Shown here: one piece after another, positions 1 through 8,549 of the stretch | Numbering within the stretch: position 1 is the first letter of the stretch | Layout of the letters: each line of letters opens with the position of its first letter | Notes under the pieces: model-generated | Told to the model about the DNA's origin: nothing | The model's database searches: none | What the model saw: the letters and a program-made list of their open reading frames with translations, nothing else | Position numbers and translations under genes: made by a program | From: Roseovarius sp. | Lineage (GTDB): Bacteria > Pseudomonadota > Alphaproteobacteria > Rhodobacterales > Rhodobacteraceae | DNA length: 64,000 bases | Reading direction: 5' to 3' | NCBI RefSeq assembly: GCF_027019125.1 | Contig: NZ_JALUXE010000030.1 | Span: 248,001-312,000 of the forward strand

Positions 1-147
1 CACCGTCAGATAGGCAACGGGCCGCAGGTCCGTGTGCCGCCAGATTCGGCGCCAGCCGGTCAGCTGTGCGGGAACGGCGCCGGCAAAGCTGTGACTTGCC
101 CGGTTCACAAGGCTGCCATAGCCAAAGAAATATGAGTTTCCAATCAC
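1..147 (-). CDS. Gamma-glutamylcyclotransferase-like protein, N-terminal part (cut by window edge)
   Basis: An open frame of 49 codons reads leftwards from a GTG at 147-145 and runs off the window. The N-terminus contains YFFGYGSLVN, the glycine-rich substrate loop typical of the gamma-glutamylcyclotransferase/ChaC fold, followed by a W-rich stretch (GWRRIWRHTD). A possible ribosome site (AGGGGC) lies about 5 bases before the GTG. Family members cleave gamma-glutamyl peptides such as glutathione breakdown intermediates to 5-oxoproline. Only the first quarter or so is present, so the exact subfamily and the catalytic Glu cannot be seen. The gene is divergent from the Rrf2 regulator, with a candidate FNR site between them. 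Confidence 0.6.
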   Translation of the reverse strand, partial: MIGNSYFFGYGSLVNRASHSFAGAVPAQLTGWRRIWRHTDLRPVAYLTV

Positions 148-161
148 GCTTTGCCCCTGTT

Positions 162-175
162 TTGATCTGGATCAT
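162..175. promoter_or_regulatory. Candidate FNR/FnrL-type box
   Basis: The sequence TTGAT-CTGG-ATCAT matches the FNR/CRP-type anaerobox consensus TTGAT-N4-ATCAA at 9 of 10 arm positions. It lies in the short divergent gap, 15 bases from the leftward GTG start and about 50 bases before the Rrf2 start, so it could act on either gene. In Rhodobacteraceae, FnrL and NnrR/Dnr recognise sites of this form. No function has been shown here; this is a motif call. Confidence 0.5.
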
Positions 176-225
176 GGTCATCTCGCCGTTTCACCGCAAG
201 ACTTGATCCAGTTCTTGAGGGGGAA

Positions 226-687
226 ATGCCTGTCATGCGGATCACCAAACGCACCAATATAGCCATTCGGCTCTTGATGTTTTGCGCCGCGAACAGCGAC
301 CGTCTTGTCACGAAGACCGAGATTGCCGAGCGCTGCAACACCTCTGAAAGCCATCTGGCACAGATCATCAACCGTCTGTCGCAACTGGGATTTCTCTATA
401 CGCAACGCGGGCGCACCGGGGGGGTGCGTCTGGGGCGCCCGATGTCTCGGATCACTGTGGGCGAGGTGTTTCGTCAATTGGAGCAGCATACGCCGGTGGC
501 GGAATGTTTTGCCGATGTCGACAACACCTGTCCGCTGACCGATGCCTGCCGCCTTCGGGTGGCGTTGGTCGATGCGGTCGAGGCGTTCTACGCGCAGCTC
601 GACGAGGTGACGCTGGAGGCGCTTGTTTGTGACAACGAGGCGCTCTTCACGATCTTTTCAGCGGCGCCCTGCCTGAAACAGGCTTGA
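226..687 (+). CDS. Rrf2-family transcriptional regulator, NsrR-like
   Basis: A 153-residue protein with the size and layout of Rrf2 regulators: an N-terminal winged helix (about residues 5-75, including the recognition stretch HLAQIINRLSQLG and the wing GRTGGVRLG) and a cysteine loop with C94, C102 and C108. That three-cysteine spacing is the Fe-S cluster loop of the NsrR/IscR group, and the surrounding residues resemble the nitric-oxide sensor NsrR best. It therefore probably carries a 4Fe-4S or 2Fe-2S cluster and responds to NO or redox state. An ATG at 235 is an alternative start; the GAGGGGGAA ahead of 226 fits either. The gene ends just before the glycine riboswitch. Its targets cannot be read from the sequence. 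Confidence 0.8.
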   Translation: MPVMRITKRTNIAIRLLMFCAANSDRLVTKTEIAERCNTSESHLAQIINRLSQLGFLYTQRGRTGGVRLGRPMSRITVGEVFRQLEQHTPVAECFADVDNTCPLTDACRLRVALVDAVEAFYAQLDEVTLEALVCDNEALFTIFSAAPCLKQA

Positions 688-720
688 ACTGAAGCGTGCT
701 GTATACTAGCGTGCACAACA

Positions 721-880
721 GATCGGATAGGGAGAACTGGCGCGAGCCAGTGCCGAAGGAGCAACCGCCCCGGAAACTCTCAGGCGCAAGGACCTGCCCG
801 ATCCTCGAAACTCTGGAGAGAGCCCGGGCGTGACCGGGACGCCGACGGGATAGCGATCTCAGGCAAAAGGACAGAGGGGG
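721..880 (+). promoter_or_regulatory. Tandem glycine riboswitch
   Basis: Two successive glycine-aptamer-like segments precede gcvT. The first (about 724-803) has the conserved GGGAGAAC start, GCCGAAGGAGCAA and CTCAGGCGCAAGGACC; the second (about 811-876) has CTGGAGAGAGCC, CGCCGACGGGATAGC and CTCAGGCAAAAGGACAGAG. These are the hallmarks of the two-aptamer glycine riboswitch, which in many bacteria turns on the glycine cleavage operon when glycine is plentiful. A TATACT hexamer at 702-707 could be the -10 element that starts the leader RNA; no convincing -35 is seen at normal spacing. The rest of the leader (881-971) carries no other recognised structure. Confidence 0.92.
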
Positions 881-971
881 CATCGTGGCGCGGCCTGTCA
901 TGGGCATGGCGCATGGGCGGTGCCGGACTGATCGACTGACGATCCGGACCAGAGCAAAGGGAAGGATGCGG

Positions 972-2099
972 ATGTCTGCTGATCTGCAAATAACGCCGTT
1001 GAATGCATTGCACCGCGAACTGGGGGCCAAGATGGTGCCCTTCGCGGGCTATGACATGCCGGTGCAATATCCCATGGGCGTGATGAAGGAGCATCTGCAT
1101 TGCCGCGCCAAGGCGGGGCTTTTCGATGTGAGCCACATGGGTCAGGTGATCTTGCATGCGCCGGGGGGCTATGACGCCGTGGCCCAAGCGATGGAGGCGC
1201 TCGTGCCCGTGGATCTGCTGGGGCTGGGTGCGATGCGGCAGCGCTATGGCATGTTCACCAACGACGCGGGGGGTATTCTGGATGACCTGATGCTGGCCAA
1301 CCGGGGCGATCATATGTTCGTCGTGGTCAATGCCGCCTGCAAGGCCGACGATATCGCGCATATGCGCGCCGGACTGCCGGGGATCGAGGTGCAAGAGATC
1401 GCCGACCGCGCGCTCTTGGCCCTTCAAGGCCCCGCTGCAGAGGCGGTGCTGGAGGCGATGGTGCCGGGTGTGGCTGCGATGCGCTTCATGGATGTGGGCA
1501 TTTTCGAGAGCACCTTTGGCGAATTGTGGATTTCGCGTTCGGGCTACACCGGCGAGGATGGGTTCGAGATTTCGGTGCCCGAGGCACAGGCAGAGCCGCT
1601 CGCGCGCGCACTCTTGGCACATGAGGATGTGGAGCCGATCGGATTGGGCGCGCGTGACAGTTTGCGGCTCGAGGCGGGTTTGTGCCTCTATGGGCATGAC
1701 ATCGACACGGGCACGACGCCGGTCGAGGCAAGTCTGAGTTGGGCGATCCAGAAGGTGCGCCGCGCGGACGGGGCACGTGCGGGCGGGTTTCCCGGCGCAG
1801 AGCGTATTCTGGGCGAATTGCAACAGCGTGCGCCGCGCGCCCGCGTGGGTCTGCGCCCCGAAGGCCGGGCACCGATGCGCGAAGGCACGCCGCTTTTTGC
1901 ACAAGCGACCGGCGGCGAGCCCGTCGGTCACGTGACCTCGGGGGCCTTTGGCCCGACCATCGAGGCCCCGATGTCGATGGGCTATGTCCCTCAGGCCTTG
2001 GCGGCTGAGGGCACCGAGTTATACGGTGAGGTGCGTGGCAAACGTCTGCCCGTCCGGGTGGCCAAGCTGCCCTTTACCCCTGCAACTTTCAAACGCTGA
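972..2099 (+). CDS. gcvT: Glycine cleavage system T protein (aminomethyltransferase)
   Basis: The 375-residue product moves the methylene group from aminomethyl-lipoyl-GcvH to tetrahydrofolate, releasing ammonia and 5,10-methylene-THF. The sequence has the family start [27 protein letters not shown], the folate-fold core FDVSHMGQ, and the C-terminal [15 protein letters not shown]. The ATG at 972 was chosen because AAGGGAAGG lies 7 bases upstream; an in-frame ATG at 966 abuts that site and longer frames run into the riboswitch. First gene of gcvT-gcvH-gcvP, 20 bases before gcvH, and presumably glycine-induced through the upstream riboswitch. Confidence 0.95.
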   Translation: MSADLQITPLNALHRELGAKMVPFAGYDMPVQYPMGVMKEHLHCRAKAGLFDVSHMGQVILHAPGGYDAVAQAMEALVPVDLLGLGAMRQRYGMFTNDAGGILDDLMLANRGDHMFVVVNAACKADDIAHMRAGLPGIEVQEIADRALLALQGPAAEAVLEAMVPGVAAMRFMDVGIFESTFGELWISRSGYTGEDGFEISVPEAQAEPLARALLAHEDVEPIGLGARDSLRLEAGLCLYGHDIDTGTTPVEASLSWAIQKVRRADGARAGGFPGAERILGELQQRAPRARVGLRPEGRAPMREGTPLFAQATGGEPVGHVTSGAFGPTIEAPMSMGYVPQALAAEGTELYGEVRGKRLPVRVAKLPFTPATFKR

Positions 2100-2119
2100 G
2101 CAACAGGAGCCGGAAAGCG

Positions 2120-2479
2120 ATGAAATTCACCGAAGAACATGAATGGCTGCGCGTCGAGGATGACGTCGTGGTCGTGGGCATCACCGAGCACGCCAGCGAG
2201 CAGTTGGGGGATGTGGTCTTTGTCGATCTGCCCGAAGTGGGCACCGAGGTCAGCAAGGATGACGAGGTGGTGGTGATCGAGAGCGTCAAGGCCGCCTCGG
2301 ATATCCTCGCCCCGATCGATGGCGAGATCGTCGAGGTCAACGAGGCGCTGATCGACAATCCCGGCAAGGTCAACGAAGACCCGATGGGCGATGCCTGGTT
2401 CTTCAAGATCAAGCCTGCCGATCCCAGCCAGATGGACGACTATATGGATGAGGCCGCCTATCAGGCCCATATCGCCTGA
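2120..2479 (+). CDS. gcvH: Glycine cleavage system H protein
   Basis: A 119-residue lipoyl carrier protein. The lipoylation site is K57 in [10 protein letters not shown], and the start [10 protein letters not shown] is the family signature. It shuttles the aminomethyl group from GcvP to GcvT and electrons to the shared L protein (dihydrolipoyl dehydrogenase), which is not encoded here. AACAGGAGCCGG sits ahead of the ATG. It is the second gene of the operon, followed by a palindromic element and gcvP. Confidence 0.97.
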   Translation: MKFTEEHEWLRVEDDVVVVGITEHASEQLGDVVFVDLPEVGTEVSKDDEVVVIESVKAASDILAPIDGEIVEVNEALIDNPGKVNEDPMGDAWFFKIKPADPSQMDDYMDEAAYQAHIA

Positions 2480-2484
2480 GCCCG

Positions 2485-2553
2485 CCCGCCGGAGGCGTGG
2501 ACGGCCCCAGAGGATTTCGGGCCTCCGGCGGGAGTACTTTTGCCAAGAAGAAG
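2485..2553. repeat. Palindromic intergenic element with conserved AGTACTTTT/AAGAAGAAG tail
   Basis: A perfect 12-base inverted repeat (CCCGCCGGAGGC at 2485-2496 and its complement at 2521-2532) encloses a 24-base loop and is followed by AGTACTTTTGCC then AAGAAGAAG. Related tails occur at 8513-8534 and 34048-34069 in this window. The element lies between gcvH and gcvP and would be transcribed as a large hairpin, perhaps tuning gcvP mRNA levels. It resembles dispersed extragenic palindromes common in roseobacter genomes, recalled from general familiarity rather than a search. Confidence 0.6.
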
Positions 2554-2601
2554 CAGCGGGCCAGCGTCATGCCGCCTGCGCGATCTGATGAGGACAAACC
2601 C

Positions 2602-5451
2602 ATGTCGTTCAAAGCGACCGATTATCTGCCCTATGACTTCGCCAATCGCCGCCATATCGGCCCCTCGCCCGAGGAAATGAACGAGATGTTCAAGGTTCTC
2701 GGTGTCGAGTCCCTTGAGGCGCTGATTGACGAGACGGTGCCGAAATCCATCCGCCAGGAGAAGCCGCTCGATTTCGGCAAGCCCAAGTCGGAACAGGAAC
2801 TGCAATTCCACATGTGGCAGACCGCGTCCAAGAACAAGGTCCTGACCTCGCTGATTGGTCAAGGCTATCACGGCACGGTGACGCCGCCCGCGATTCAGCG
2901 GAACATTTTTGAAAACCCGGCTTGGTATACCGCCTACACCCCCTATCAGCCGGAGATCAGCCAGGGTCGGTTGGAGGCGTTGCTCAACTTTCAGACCATG
3001 GTCAGCGATCTGACCGGGCTGGAAATCGCCAATGCCTCGCTTCTGGACGAGGCAACGGCGGCGGCAGAGGCCATGACCATGGCGCAGCGCGTGGCAAAGT
3101 CCAAGGCCAAGGCGTTTTTCGTCGACGAGAATTGCCATCCGCAGAATATCGCCGTGATCCAGACACGCGCAGCACCCCTGGACATTGAGGTGATCGTCGG
3201 CAACCCGGATGATCTGGAGGCGGACAAGGTATTTGCCGCGATTTTCCAGTATCCCGGCACCTATGGGACACTGCGCGACTTCACCCCCGAGATTGCGGCC
3301 CTGCATGAAAGCGGCGCGCTGGGCATCGTGATCGCCGATCCGTTGGCATTGACGCTGCTCAAGGAACCGGGGGCCATGGGCGCGGATATTGCCGTGGGCT
3401 CGACGCAGCGTTTCGGCGTGCCGGTGGGCTATGGCGGACCGCATGCCGCCTATATGGCCACCAAGGATGCCTACAAGCGCGCCATGCCGGGGCGGATCGT
3501 GGGCGTCTCGATCGACAGCCATGGCAACCGCGCCTATCGCCTGAGCCTGCAAACCCGCGAGCAGCATATCCGCCGCGAAAAGGCCACCTCGAACGTCTGC
3601 ACGGCGCAGGCGCTCTTGGCGGTCATGGCGTCGATGTATGCGGTGTTTCACGGCCCCAAGGGCCTGCGCGCCATCGCACAGCGTATCCACCGCAAGACGG
3701 TGCGTCTGGCCAAGGGGCTGGAAGCGGCGGGGTTCCATGTCGAACCGGGCGATTTCTTTGACACGATCACGGTCGATGTCGGTCTATTGCAGCGTGGCGT
3801 GCTGCAATCGGCGGTGCGCGAGGGGATCAACCTGCGCCGCGTGGGGGAGACACGGATCGGCATCACGCTGGACGAACGCAGCCGGACAGCCACCATCGAG
3901 GCGGTCTGGCGGGCCTTTGGCATCATCATGGAAGACGCCGATTTCACGCCGGAATACCGTATCCCCGATGCTTTGCAGCGCGAGTCCGAGTATCTGACCC
4001 ACCCGATTTTCCACATGAACCGCGCCGAGACGGAAATGATGCGCTACATGCGGCGGCTGGCGGATCGTGATCTGGCGCTGGATCGCGCGATGATCCCGCT
4101 GGGGTCCTGCACGATGAAGCTCAATTCCGCGGCCGAGATGATGCCGGTCAGTTGGCGCGAATTCTCGCTTCTGCACCCCTTTGTGCCCGCCGATCAGGCG
4201 CTGGGCTACAAGGAAATGATCGACGACCTGAGCGCCAAGCTCTGTGACATCACCGGCTATGCCGCGATTTCCATGCAGCCCAATTCCGGCGCGCAGGGGG
4301 AGTATGCGGGTCTCTTGACCATTGCCGCCTATCACCGGGCACAAGGGCAAGGGCATCGCCGCGTCTGCCTGATCCCGGTCAGCGCCCACGGAACCAATCC
4401 CGCGAGCGCACAGATGGTGGGTTGGGATGTGGTGGTGGTCAAATCCGCCGCGAACGGCGACATCGACGTGGAGGATTTCCGCGCCAAGGCCGAGAAGCAC
4501 GCGGAGAACCTTGCAGGCTGCATGATCACCTATCCCTCGACCCATGGCGTGTTCGAGGAAACGGTGCGCGAGGTCTGCGAGATCACCCATAGCCACGGTG
4601 GTCAGGTCTATATCGACGGGGCCAATATGAACGCCATGGTGGGGCTTGCGCGCCCCGGCGATCTGGGTGGTGATGTGAGTCACCTCAACCTGCACAAGAC
4701 GTTCTGCATCCCGCATGGCGGCGGCGGTCCCGGCATGGGGCCGATTGGCGTCAAGGCGCACCTCGTGCCCCATCTGCCCGGCCATCCTGAAACCGGCGGC
4801 AGCGAAGGGCCGGTCAGCGCCGCGCCTTTTGGTTCGCCCTCGCTCTTGCCGATTTCATGGGCCTATTGCCTGATGATGGGCGGGGCCGGGCTGGCGCAGG
4901 CAACGCGGGTGGCCATCCTCAATGCCAATTACATCGCCAAGCGGCTCGAAGGTGCCTTTCCGGTGCTCTACAAGGGACGAAATGGCCGGGTGGCGCATGA
5001 GTGCATCCTTGACGTGCGCCCCTTTGCCGAAAGCGCGGGCGTCACGGTGGACGACATCGCCAAGCGGCTGATCGACTGCGGGTTCCATGCGCCGACGATG
5101 AGCTGGCCGGTGGCGGGCACGCTGATGGTGGAACCGACCGAGAGCGAGACCAAGGCCGAGCTTGACCGCTTCTGCGACGCGATGCTGGCGATCCGCGAAG
5201 AGATCCGCGACATCGAAGAGGGCCGGATTGATGCGGAGAACAACCCGCTCAAGAACGCGCCGCACACGATGGAGGATCTGGTCCGGGAATGGGATCGGCC
5301 TTACAGCCGCGAACAGGGATGCTTCCCGCCGGGTGCTTTCCGCGTCGATAAATACTGGCCGCCGGTCAACCGCGTGGACAATGTTTACGGCGACCGGCAT
5401 CTGATCTGCACCTGTCCGCCGCTGGAGGATTACGCAGAGGCCGCCGAATAG
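2602..5451 (+). CDS. gcvP: Glycine dehydrogenase (decarboxylating), P protein
   Basis: A 949-residue PLP enzyme that decarboxylates glycine and loads the aminomethyl group on lipoyl-GcvH. It is the fused, full-length (alpha2-type) form. The PLP lysine is K699 in [18 protein letters not shown], and the glycine-rich loop follows directly. The ATG at 2602 ([21 protein letters not shown]) was chosen because it gives the usual length and has TGAGGAC upstream; a longer in-frame opening from 2497 would run through the palindromic element. Last gene of the operon, followed by a strong hairpin terminator. Confidence 0.96.
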   Translation: MSFKATDYLPYDFANRRHIGPSPEEMNEMFKVLGVESLEALIDETVPKSIRQEKPLDFGKPKSEQELQFHMWQTASKNKVLTSLIGQGYHGTVTPPAIQRNIFENPAWYTAYTPYQPEISQGRLEALLNFQTMVSDLTGLEIANASLLDEATAAAEAMTMAQRVAKSKAKAFFVDENCHPQNIAVIQTRAAPLDIEVIVGNPDDLEADKVFAAIFQYPGTYGTLRDFTPEIAALHESGALGIVIADPLALTLLKEPGAMGADIAVGSTQRFGVPVGYGGPHAAYMATKDAYKRAMPGRIVGVSIDSHGNRAYRLSLQTREQHIRREKATSNVCTAQALLAVMASMYAVFHGPKGLRAIAQRIHRKTVRLAKGLEAAGFHVEPGDFFDTITVDVGLLQRGVLQSAVREGINLRRVGETRIGITLDERSRTATIEAVWRAFGIIMEDADFTPEYRIPDALQRESEYLTHPIFHMNRAETEMMRYMRRLADRDLALDRAMIPLGSCTMKLNSAAEMMPVSWREFSLLHPFVPADQALGYKEMIDDLSAKLCDITGYAAISMQPNSGAQGEYAGLLTIAAYHRAQGQGHRRVCLIPVSAHGTNPASAQMVGWDVVVVKSAANGDIDVEDFRAKAEKHAENLAGCMITYPSTHGVFEETVREVCEITHSHGGQVYIDGANMNAMVGLARPGDLGGDVSHLNLHKTFCIPHGGGGPGMGPIGVKAHLVPHLPGHPETGGSEGPVSAAPFGSPSLLPISWAYCLMMGGAGLAQATRVAILNANYIAKRLEGAFPVLYKGRNGRVAHECILDVRPFAESAGVTVDDIAKRLIDCGFHAPTMSWPVAGTLMVEPTESETKAELDRFCDAMLAIREEIRDIEEGRIDAENNPLKNAPHTMEDLVREWDRPYSREQGCFPPGAFRVDKYWPPVNRVDNVYGDRHLICTCPPLEDYAEAAE

Positions 5452-5473
5452 GCGTGCCCTTGACGAAACAGAA

Positions 5474-5500
5474 AAAGGCGGCCTTTGCGGGCCGCCCTTT
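5474..5500 (+). terminator. Rho-independent terminator of the gcv operon
   Basis: AAAGGCGGCC at 5474-5483 pairs with GGCCGCCCTTT at 5490-5500 around a short loop, giving a GC-rich stem flanked by an A-run and a T-run, so it may work in both directions. It lies 22 bases after the gcvP stop. The remaining 5501-5665 separates convergent genes and shows nothing recognisable. Confidence 0.8.
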
Positions 5501-5665
5501 GTCCTGCTGAAATAGCTTTCAAGAAAACGTCCGTCTCATAGAAAACGGTGCGGACGCGTGACAAAACGGATGCGCCATCACTCAAACGGGCCGCTCTGAT
5601 CACGTGAGTTCACGCTAGTGTGAATAACCTGAGTCTGTCATACCCCAAATAGGGTAAGGTCGCGA

Positions 5666-7486
5666 TTAATCTCCAAGAAACCGCGTTATCTGATCCAGTA
5701 CCCTGCGCCAATGCCGGAAGAAGGCCAGTTGCCCAGCCTCCTCCAGCTGATGAAATTCGATCCAGGGGTAGTCGCGGCGGAACTCTTCGAAAGTGGCCAG
5801 CGGCACTTGCGGATCTTCGGCGCCGTTCAGGAAGACAATCGGCAGCTTGCCCCGCAGCGCCTCGACTTCGCTGCTCCAATCCTCGAGCTGGCCGGAGGTC
5901 AATTGCCGTGCGAAGGCCTCATGCGCGGAATGGGTGTCGGAGAGGGCCACTTCCGATCCCGTCGCGAGGGCTTCGAAGGCTTCCGGGTCTTCGATCACGG
6001 ACACATCGGCGGCAGAGTTGCCATAGACCGCGTGCAAAAAGTTGCGCTTGCCGATCTTGCGCGCGAGCAAAAAGCCTGCCTTGACCATGAAGGGCAAGAG
6101 ATGCGGCGTGTATTTGGCCCCGGCGAGGATGAAGCGGTGCCATTTGTGCATCCGCTCGAACTGTTCGCGACGGGTGAGGGGCAACATACCGGAACAGGCA
6201 ACGATCCCGCTGAAGGCAAAGGGATTTTGCCGGGCCAGCTTGACCGCGTAGAAAGCATCGCCGCTGAGGCAGAGGATCGGACAGCGCGTTACGCCTTCGG
6301 CACGCAGGACGCGTATTGTGTCATCGCAGAGCGCAGCGTCATAATCCGCGCCCCGCGTTACCATGTCCGACAGGCCATAGCCGGGGCGTAGAGGCACGAT
6401 CACCTTGAGCCCCCGCAGCGTGGCACAGGTTTCGGCAGAGGCAGGCCATCGCACCAGCCCGAAATCGAGCGGCAGGTAGAGCACGGGGCGTCCGCGCGGG
6501 GCCCCGAGGACGAGGTAATCCACCCGCCGACCGTCTGGCATGACCAAGGATTTGAAATCCCGCTCTGACAGGGTCGCATAACCCCGGCTGACAACATGCG
6601 GGCCGGGTGCAGCGCGCACGGTCATCGCCGTCATGTCGATCATCGAGAGCGCGAGGCGTACCAGTTCGAGTTGCGAATGGGTCTCGGTCTTGGCAAGCAG
6701 TGATTTGATCTGGGCCCGCACGGTATCCACAGAGCGCCCGCGCTCGGCGGCAATCTCGTTGACGCCGCGACAATCAACCAGATGGCACAGGATATCGGCC
6801 TCGGTCTGGGTCAGATCGAAGGCCTCGATCAATATCTCGCAAAAGCCCGGCGGCATGCTGATTTCATTGGAGGCGGCGAGCACCAGCATCGTGCCATCGG
6901 GGGCAACACAGCGTTGCAGCCGAAAGACGATCAGCTGCCCGGCCTGCACCGACCGCACCCGCAACACGGCGGTGTCCTTTTCCCGGCTGTCGAACAGTAT
7001 CTCGAGAGCCCCCGCGAGCGCCTCCATGTCGGCCTCGTGAATGGGCAGATCACAAAGGCGCGCGTTTGCAGCCAAGGCCATGGCCTGATGTGCGGCGGGG
7101 TTGGCGGCGCGGATGTTGCGGCCGCGATCCAGCAAGAGGGCCGGCACCCGGTCGAACGGGGCCAGCATGGCGTCCAGACTTTTGTGATCCGCATCCTCAG
7201 GGGCCAGACGATCGAGGAACTCGGTGGCGCGGCGGAAATGCTCGGATATTTGCGGCTCGTCCAGCAGACGCGGCGCGGCCAGATCTACACGCGCACGCAG
7301 AGGGCCTATCGCACTCTCCCAATGGTCGAGCAGCGCCTCGTAGCGCCCTGGGTCGAGGGCGACATCATAAAGGCGGTCGATCGCTGCCTCCCGGTCCGCG
7401 TCGGACAGGGTGACAACGTCTATTTGATCCGTCATGCGCCGGGTCGATGTCATGCCTGAAATCCGATGAGGTGAAAATGGGGCCAC
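5666..7486 (-). CDS. LuxR-type HTH regulator fused to a degenerate alpha/beta-hydrolase domain
   Basis: A 606-residue protein in three parts: a PAS-like N-terminal region (about 108-208), a LuxR/FixJ-type HTH (about 222-282, FDLTQTEADILCHL and VDTVRAQIKSLLAKTE), and a C-terminal alpha/beta-hydrolase fold (about 315-606). At the nucleophile elbow it reads CLSGDA (S408) rather than GxSxG. The acid is probably D558 in NGAEDPQVP. At the usual Gly-His it reads AGQLAFF, so the catalytic His is Gln (Q586), with H592 six residues on. The fold is kept but normal hydrolase chemistry is doubtful; a ligand-sensing role is an inference. The listed start is GTG at 7486; ATGs at 7453 and 7435 are plausible. 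It lies 61 bases downstream of the inositol-monophosphatase-like gene on the same strand. Confidence 0.8.
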   Translation of the reverse strand: MAPFSPHRISGMTSTRRMTDQIDVVTLSDADREAAIDRLYDVALDPGRYEALLDHWESAIGPLRARVDLAAPRLLDEPQISEHFRRATEFLDRLAPEDADHKSLDAMLAPFDRVPALLLDRGRNIRAANPAAHQAMALAANARLCDLPIHEADMEALAGALEILFDSREKDTAVLRVRSVQAGQLIVFRLQRCVAPDGTMLVLAASNEISMPPGFCEILIEAFDLTQTEADILCHLVDCRGVNEIAAERGRSVDTVRAQIKSLLAKTETHSQLELVRLALSMIDMTAMTVRAAPGPHVVSRGYATLSERDFKSLVMPDGRRVDYLVLGAPRGRPVLYLPLDFGLVRWPASAETCATLRGLKVIVPLRPGYGLSDMVTRGADYDAALCDDTIRVLRAEGVTRCPILCLSGDAFYAVKLARQNPFAFSGIVACSGMLPLTRREQFERMHKWHRFILAGAKYTPHLLPFMVKAGFLLARKIGKRNFLHAVYGNSAADVSVIEDPEAFEALATGSEVALSDTHSAHEAFARQLTSGQLEDWSSEVEALRGKLPIVFLNGAEDPQVPLATFEEFRRDYPWIEFHQLEEAGQLAFFRHWRRVLDQITRFLGD

Positions 7487-7547
7487 GCCCTGACTTAGTC
7501 ATGCAGAAATGGCGTTTTAAAGGCAAATGAAAAGTTTTTTCTTGGTT

Positions 7548-8414
7548 TCAGATGTCCAAAAGACAGGCGAAATGATCTTTCAGACTGGTCCAGGTTTCCT
7601 CGTTCGCGGCACTGAGCAGAACGCCCTTGGTGATCGAAGTGTTGTAGTCGCGCCCGTCCAGCATCCGCGCCACGCCGCCGGCCTGTCGGCAGATGAGCAC
7701 GCCCGCCGCGTGATCCCATGGGTTGAGCACATCCGACAGGACGAAATCGACGGCCCCCTGCGCCAGCAGACGGTATTCATGGCACGAGCAGCGCAGCGCG
7801 ATGCAGCGCGCAAGTGCGGGCAAAAGCGGGGCCACCTTATCCTGACGGGCCTGTGTCATCAGGTAGTAATGCATATAACCCTGCAATTCCGACAAGGCGC
7901 CGCCGGAAGACACGCGCACCGGGCGCTCGGCCCCCTGAACCGCAGCCATCCGGGCCGGATTGGCCTCGTCCGCGATGATCCAGTCATCCGAGACAGGATC
8001 GTAAAGCAGCCCCAGAACCGGCCGACCAAAGCGGGTGACGGCGATGATCACCCCAAAGAGCGGCAGGCCGTGGACAAAGTTCCAGGTGCCATCCACCGGG
8101 TCGATGATGAAGGCCAGTTCCGCCTCGGACACATCCTCGCGCAGGGCGGGTTTGGCCGCCACCGCCTCTTCACCCACGATCAACGCATGGGGAAACATCC
8201 GTTGCAGGCCCCGCGCCAGCATGGCCTCGGCCTGATGATCGGCTTCTGTCACCAGATCATGCGGGCCGGATTTGGTCATGGCTTCGGCCCGGGTCACGGT
8301 GCGAAAGCGCGGCATGATTTCGGCACGCGCGGCGCGGCGCACGAGATTGACCAGCATGGTCTGTTGCGCGGGCGTGAGCGGAGCAGAGAGCGGGATCGGC
8401 AGCGAATCGGTCAT
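7548..8414 (-). CDS. Inositol-monophosphatase-family phosphatase
   Basis: A 288-residue Mg-dependent phosphatase of the IMPase/FBPase/CysQ fold. Metal ligands are visible: E82-E83 in VGEEAVA, the DPVDGTWN signature (D105, D108) and NPWDHAAG (D234). The substrate may be myo-inositol phosphate, histidinol phosphate or another sugar phosphate; motifs alone do not separate these. The ATG at 8414 has AGGAGATG directly upstream and gives the normal family length. It lies downstream of the ABC permease gene on the same strand, separated by a palindromic element. Confidence 0.88.
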   Translation of the reverse strand: MTDSLPIPLSAPLTPAQQTMLVNLVRRAARAEIMPRFRTVTRAEAMTKSGPHDLVTEADHQAEAMLARGLQRMFPHALIVGEEAVAAKPALREDVSEAELAFIIDPVDGTWNFVHGLPLFGVIIAVTRFGRPVLGLLYDPVSDDWIIADEANPARMAAVQGAERPVRVSSGGALSELQGYMHYYLMTQARQDKVAPLLPALARCIALRCSCHEYRLLAQGAVDFVLSDVLNPWDHAAGVLICRQAGGVARMLDGRDYNTSITKGVLLSAANEETWTSLKDHFACLLDI

Positions 8415-8487
8415 GTCATCTCCTGTCGGTGCCCCGGTGGAGTGCCAGCCTTGAGGTCTGAAATCAACGCGGGAATGGCCGGAAAGA

Positions 8488-8535
8488 CCGGGGGTTTCAT
8501 CCCCGGACCCCCAGAGTATTTCGCCCATAAAGAAC
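8488..8535. repeat. Palindromic element with AGAGTATTT tail
   Basis: CCGGGG (8488-8493) and CCCCGG (8501-8506) form a hairpin, followed by ACCCCC and the tail AGAGTATTTCGCC, then ATAAAGAA. The layout (GC stem, GAGTATTT, then an AAGAA-type end) matches the element between gcvH and gcvP. It lies between the ABC permease and the IMPase-like gene, reading opposite to them. It could act as a terminator or mRNA stability element. Confidence 0.55.
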
Positions 8536-8549
8536 CAGGTCCGCAGAGG

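Noticed and set aside
201-220. A second FNR box (TTGATCCAGTTCTT)
   Set aside because: Only one half-site matches; the other arm departs at several positions.
684-707. A -35/-10 promoter pair TTGAAC and TATACT before the glycine riboswitch
   Set aside because: The spacer is only 12 bases, so the hexamers cannot form a normal sigma-70 promoter together; only the -10 is kept as a possibility.
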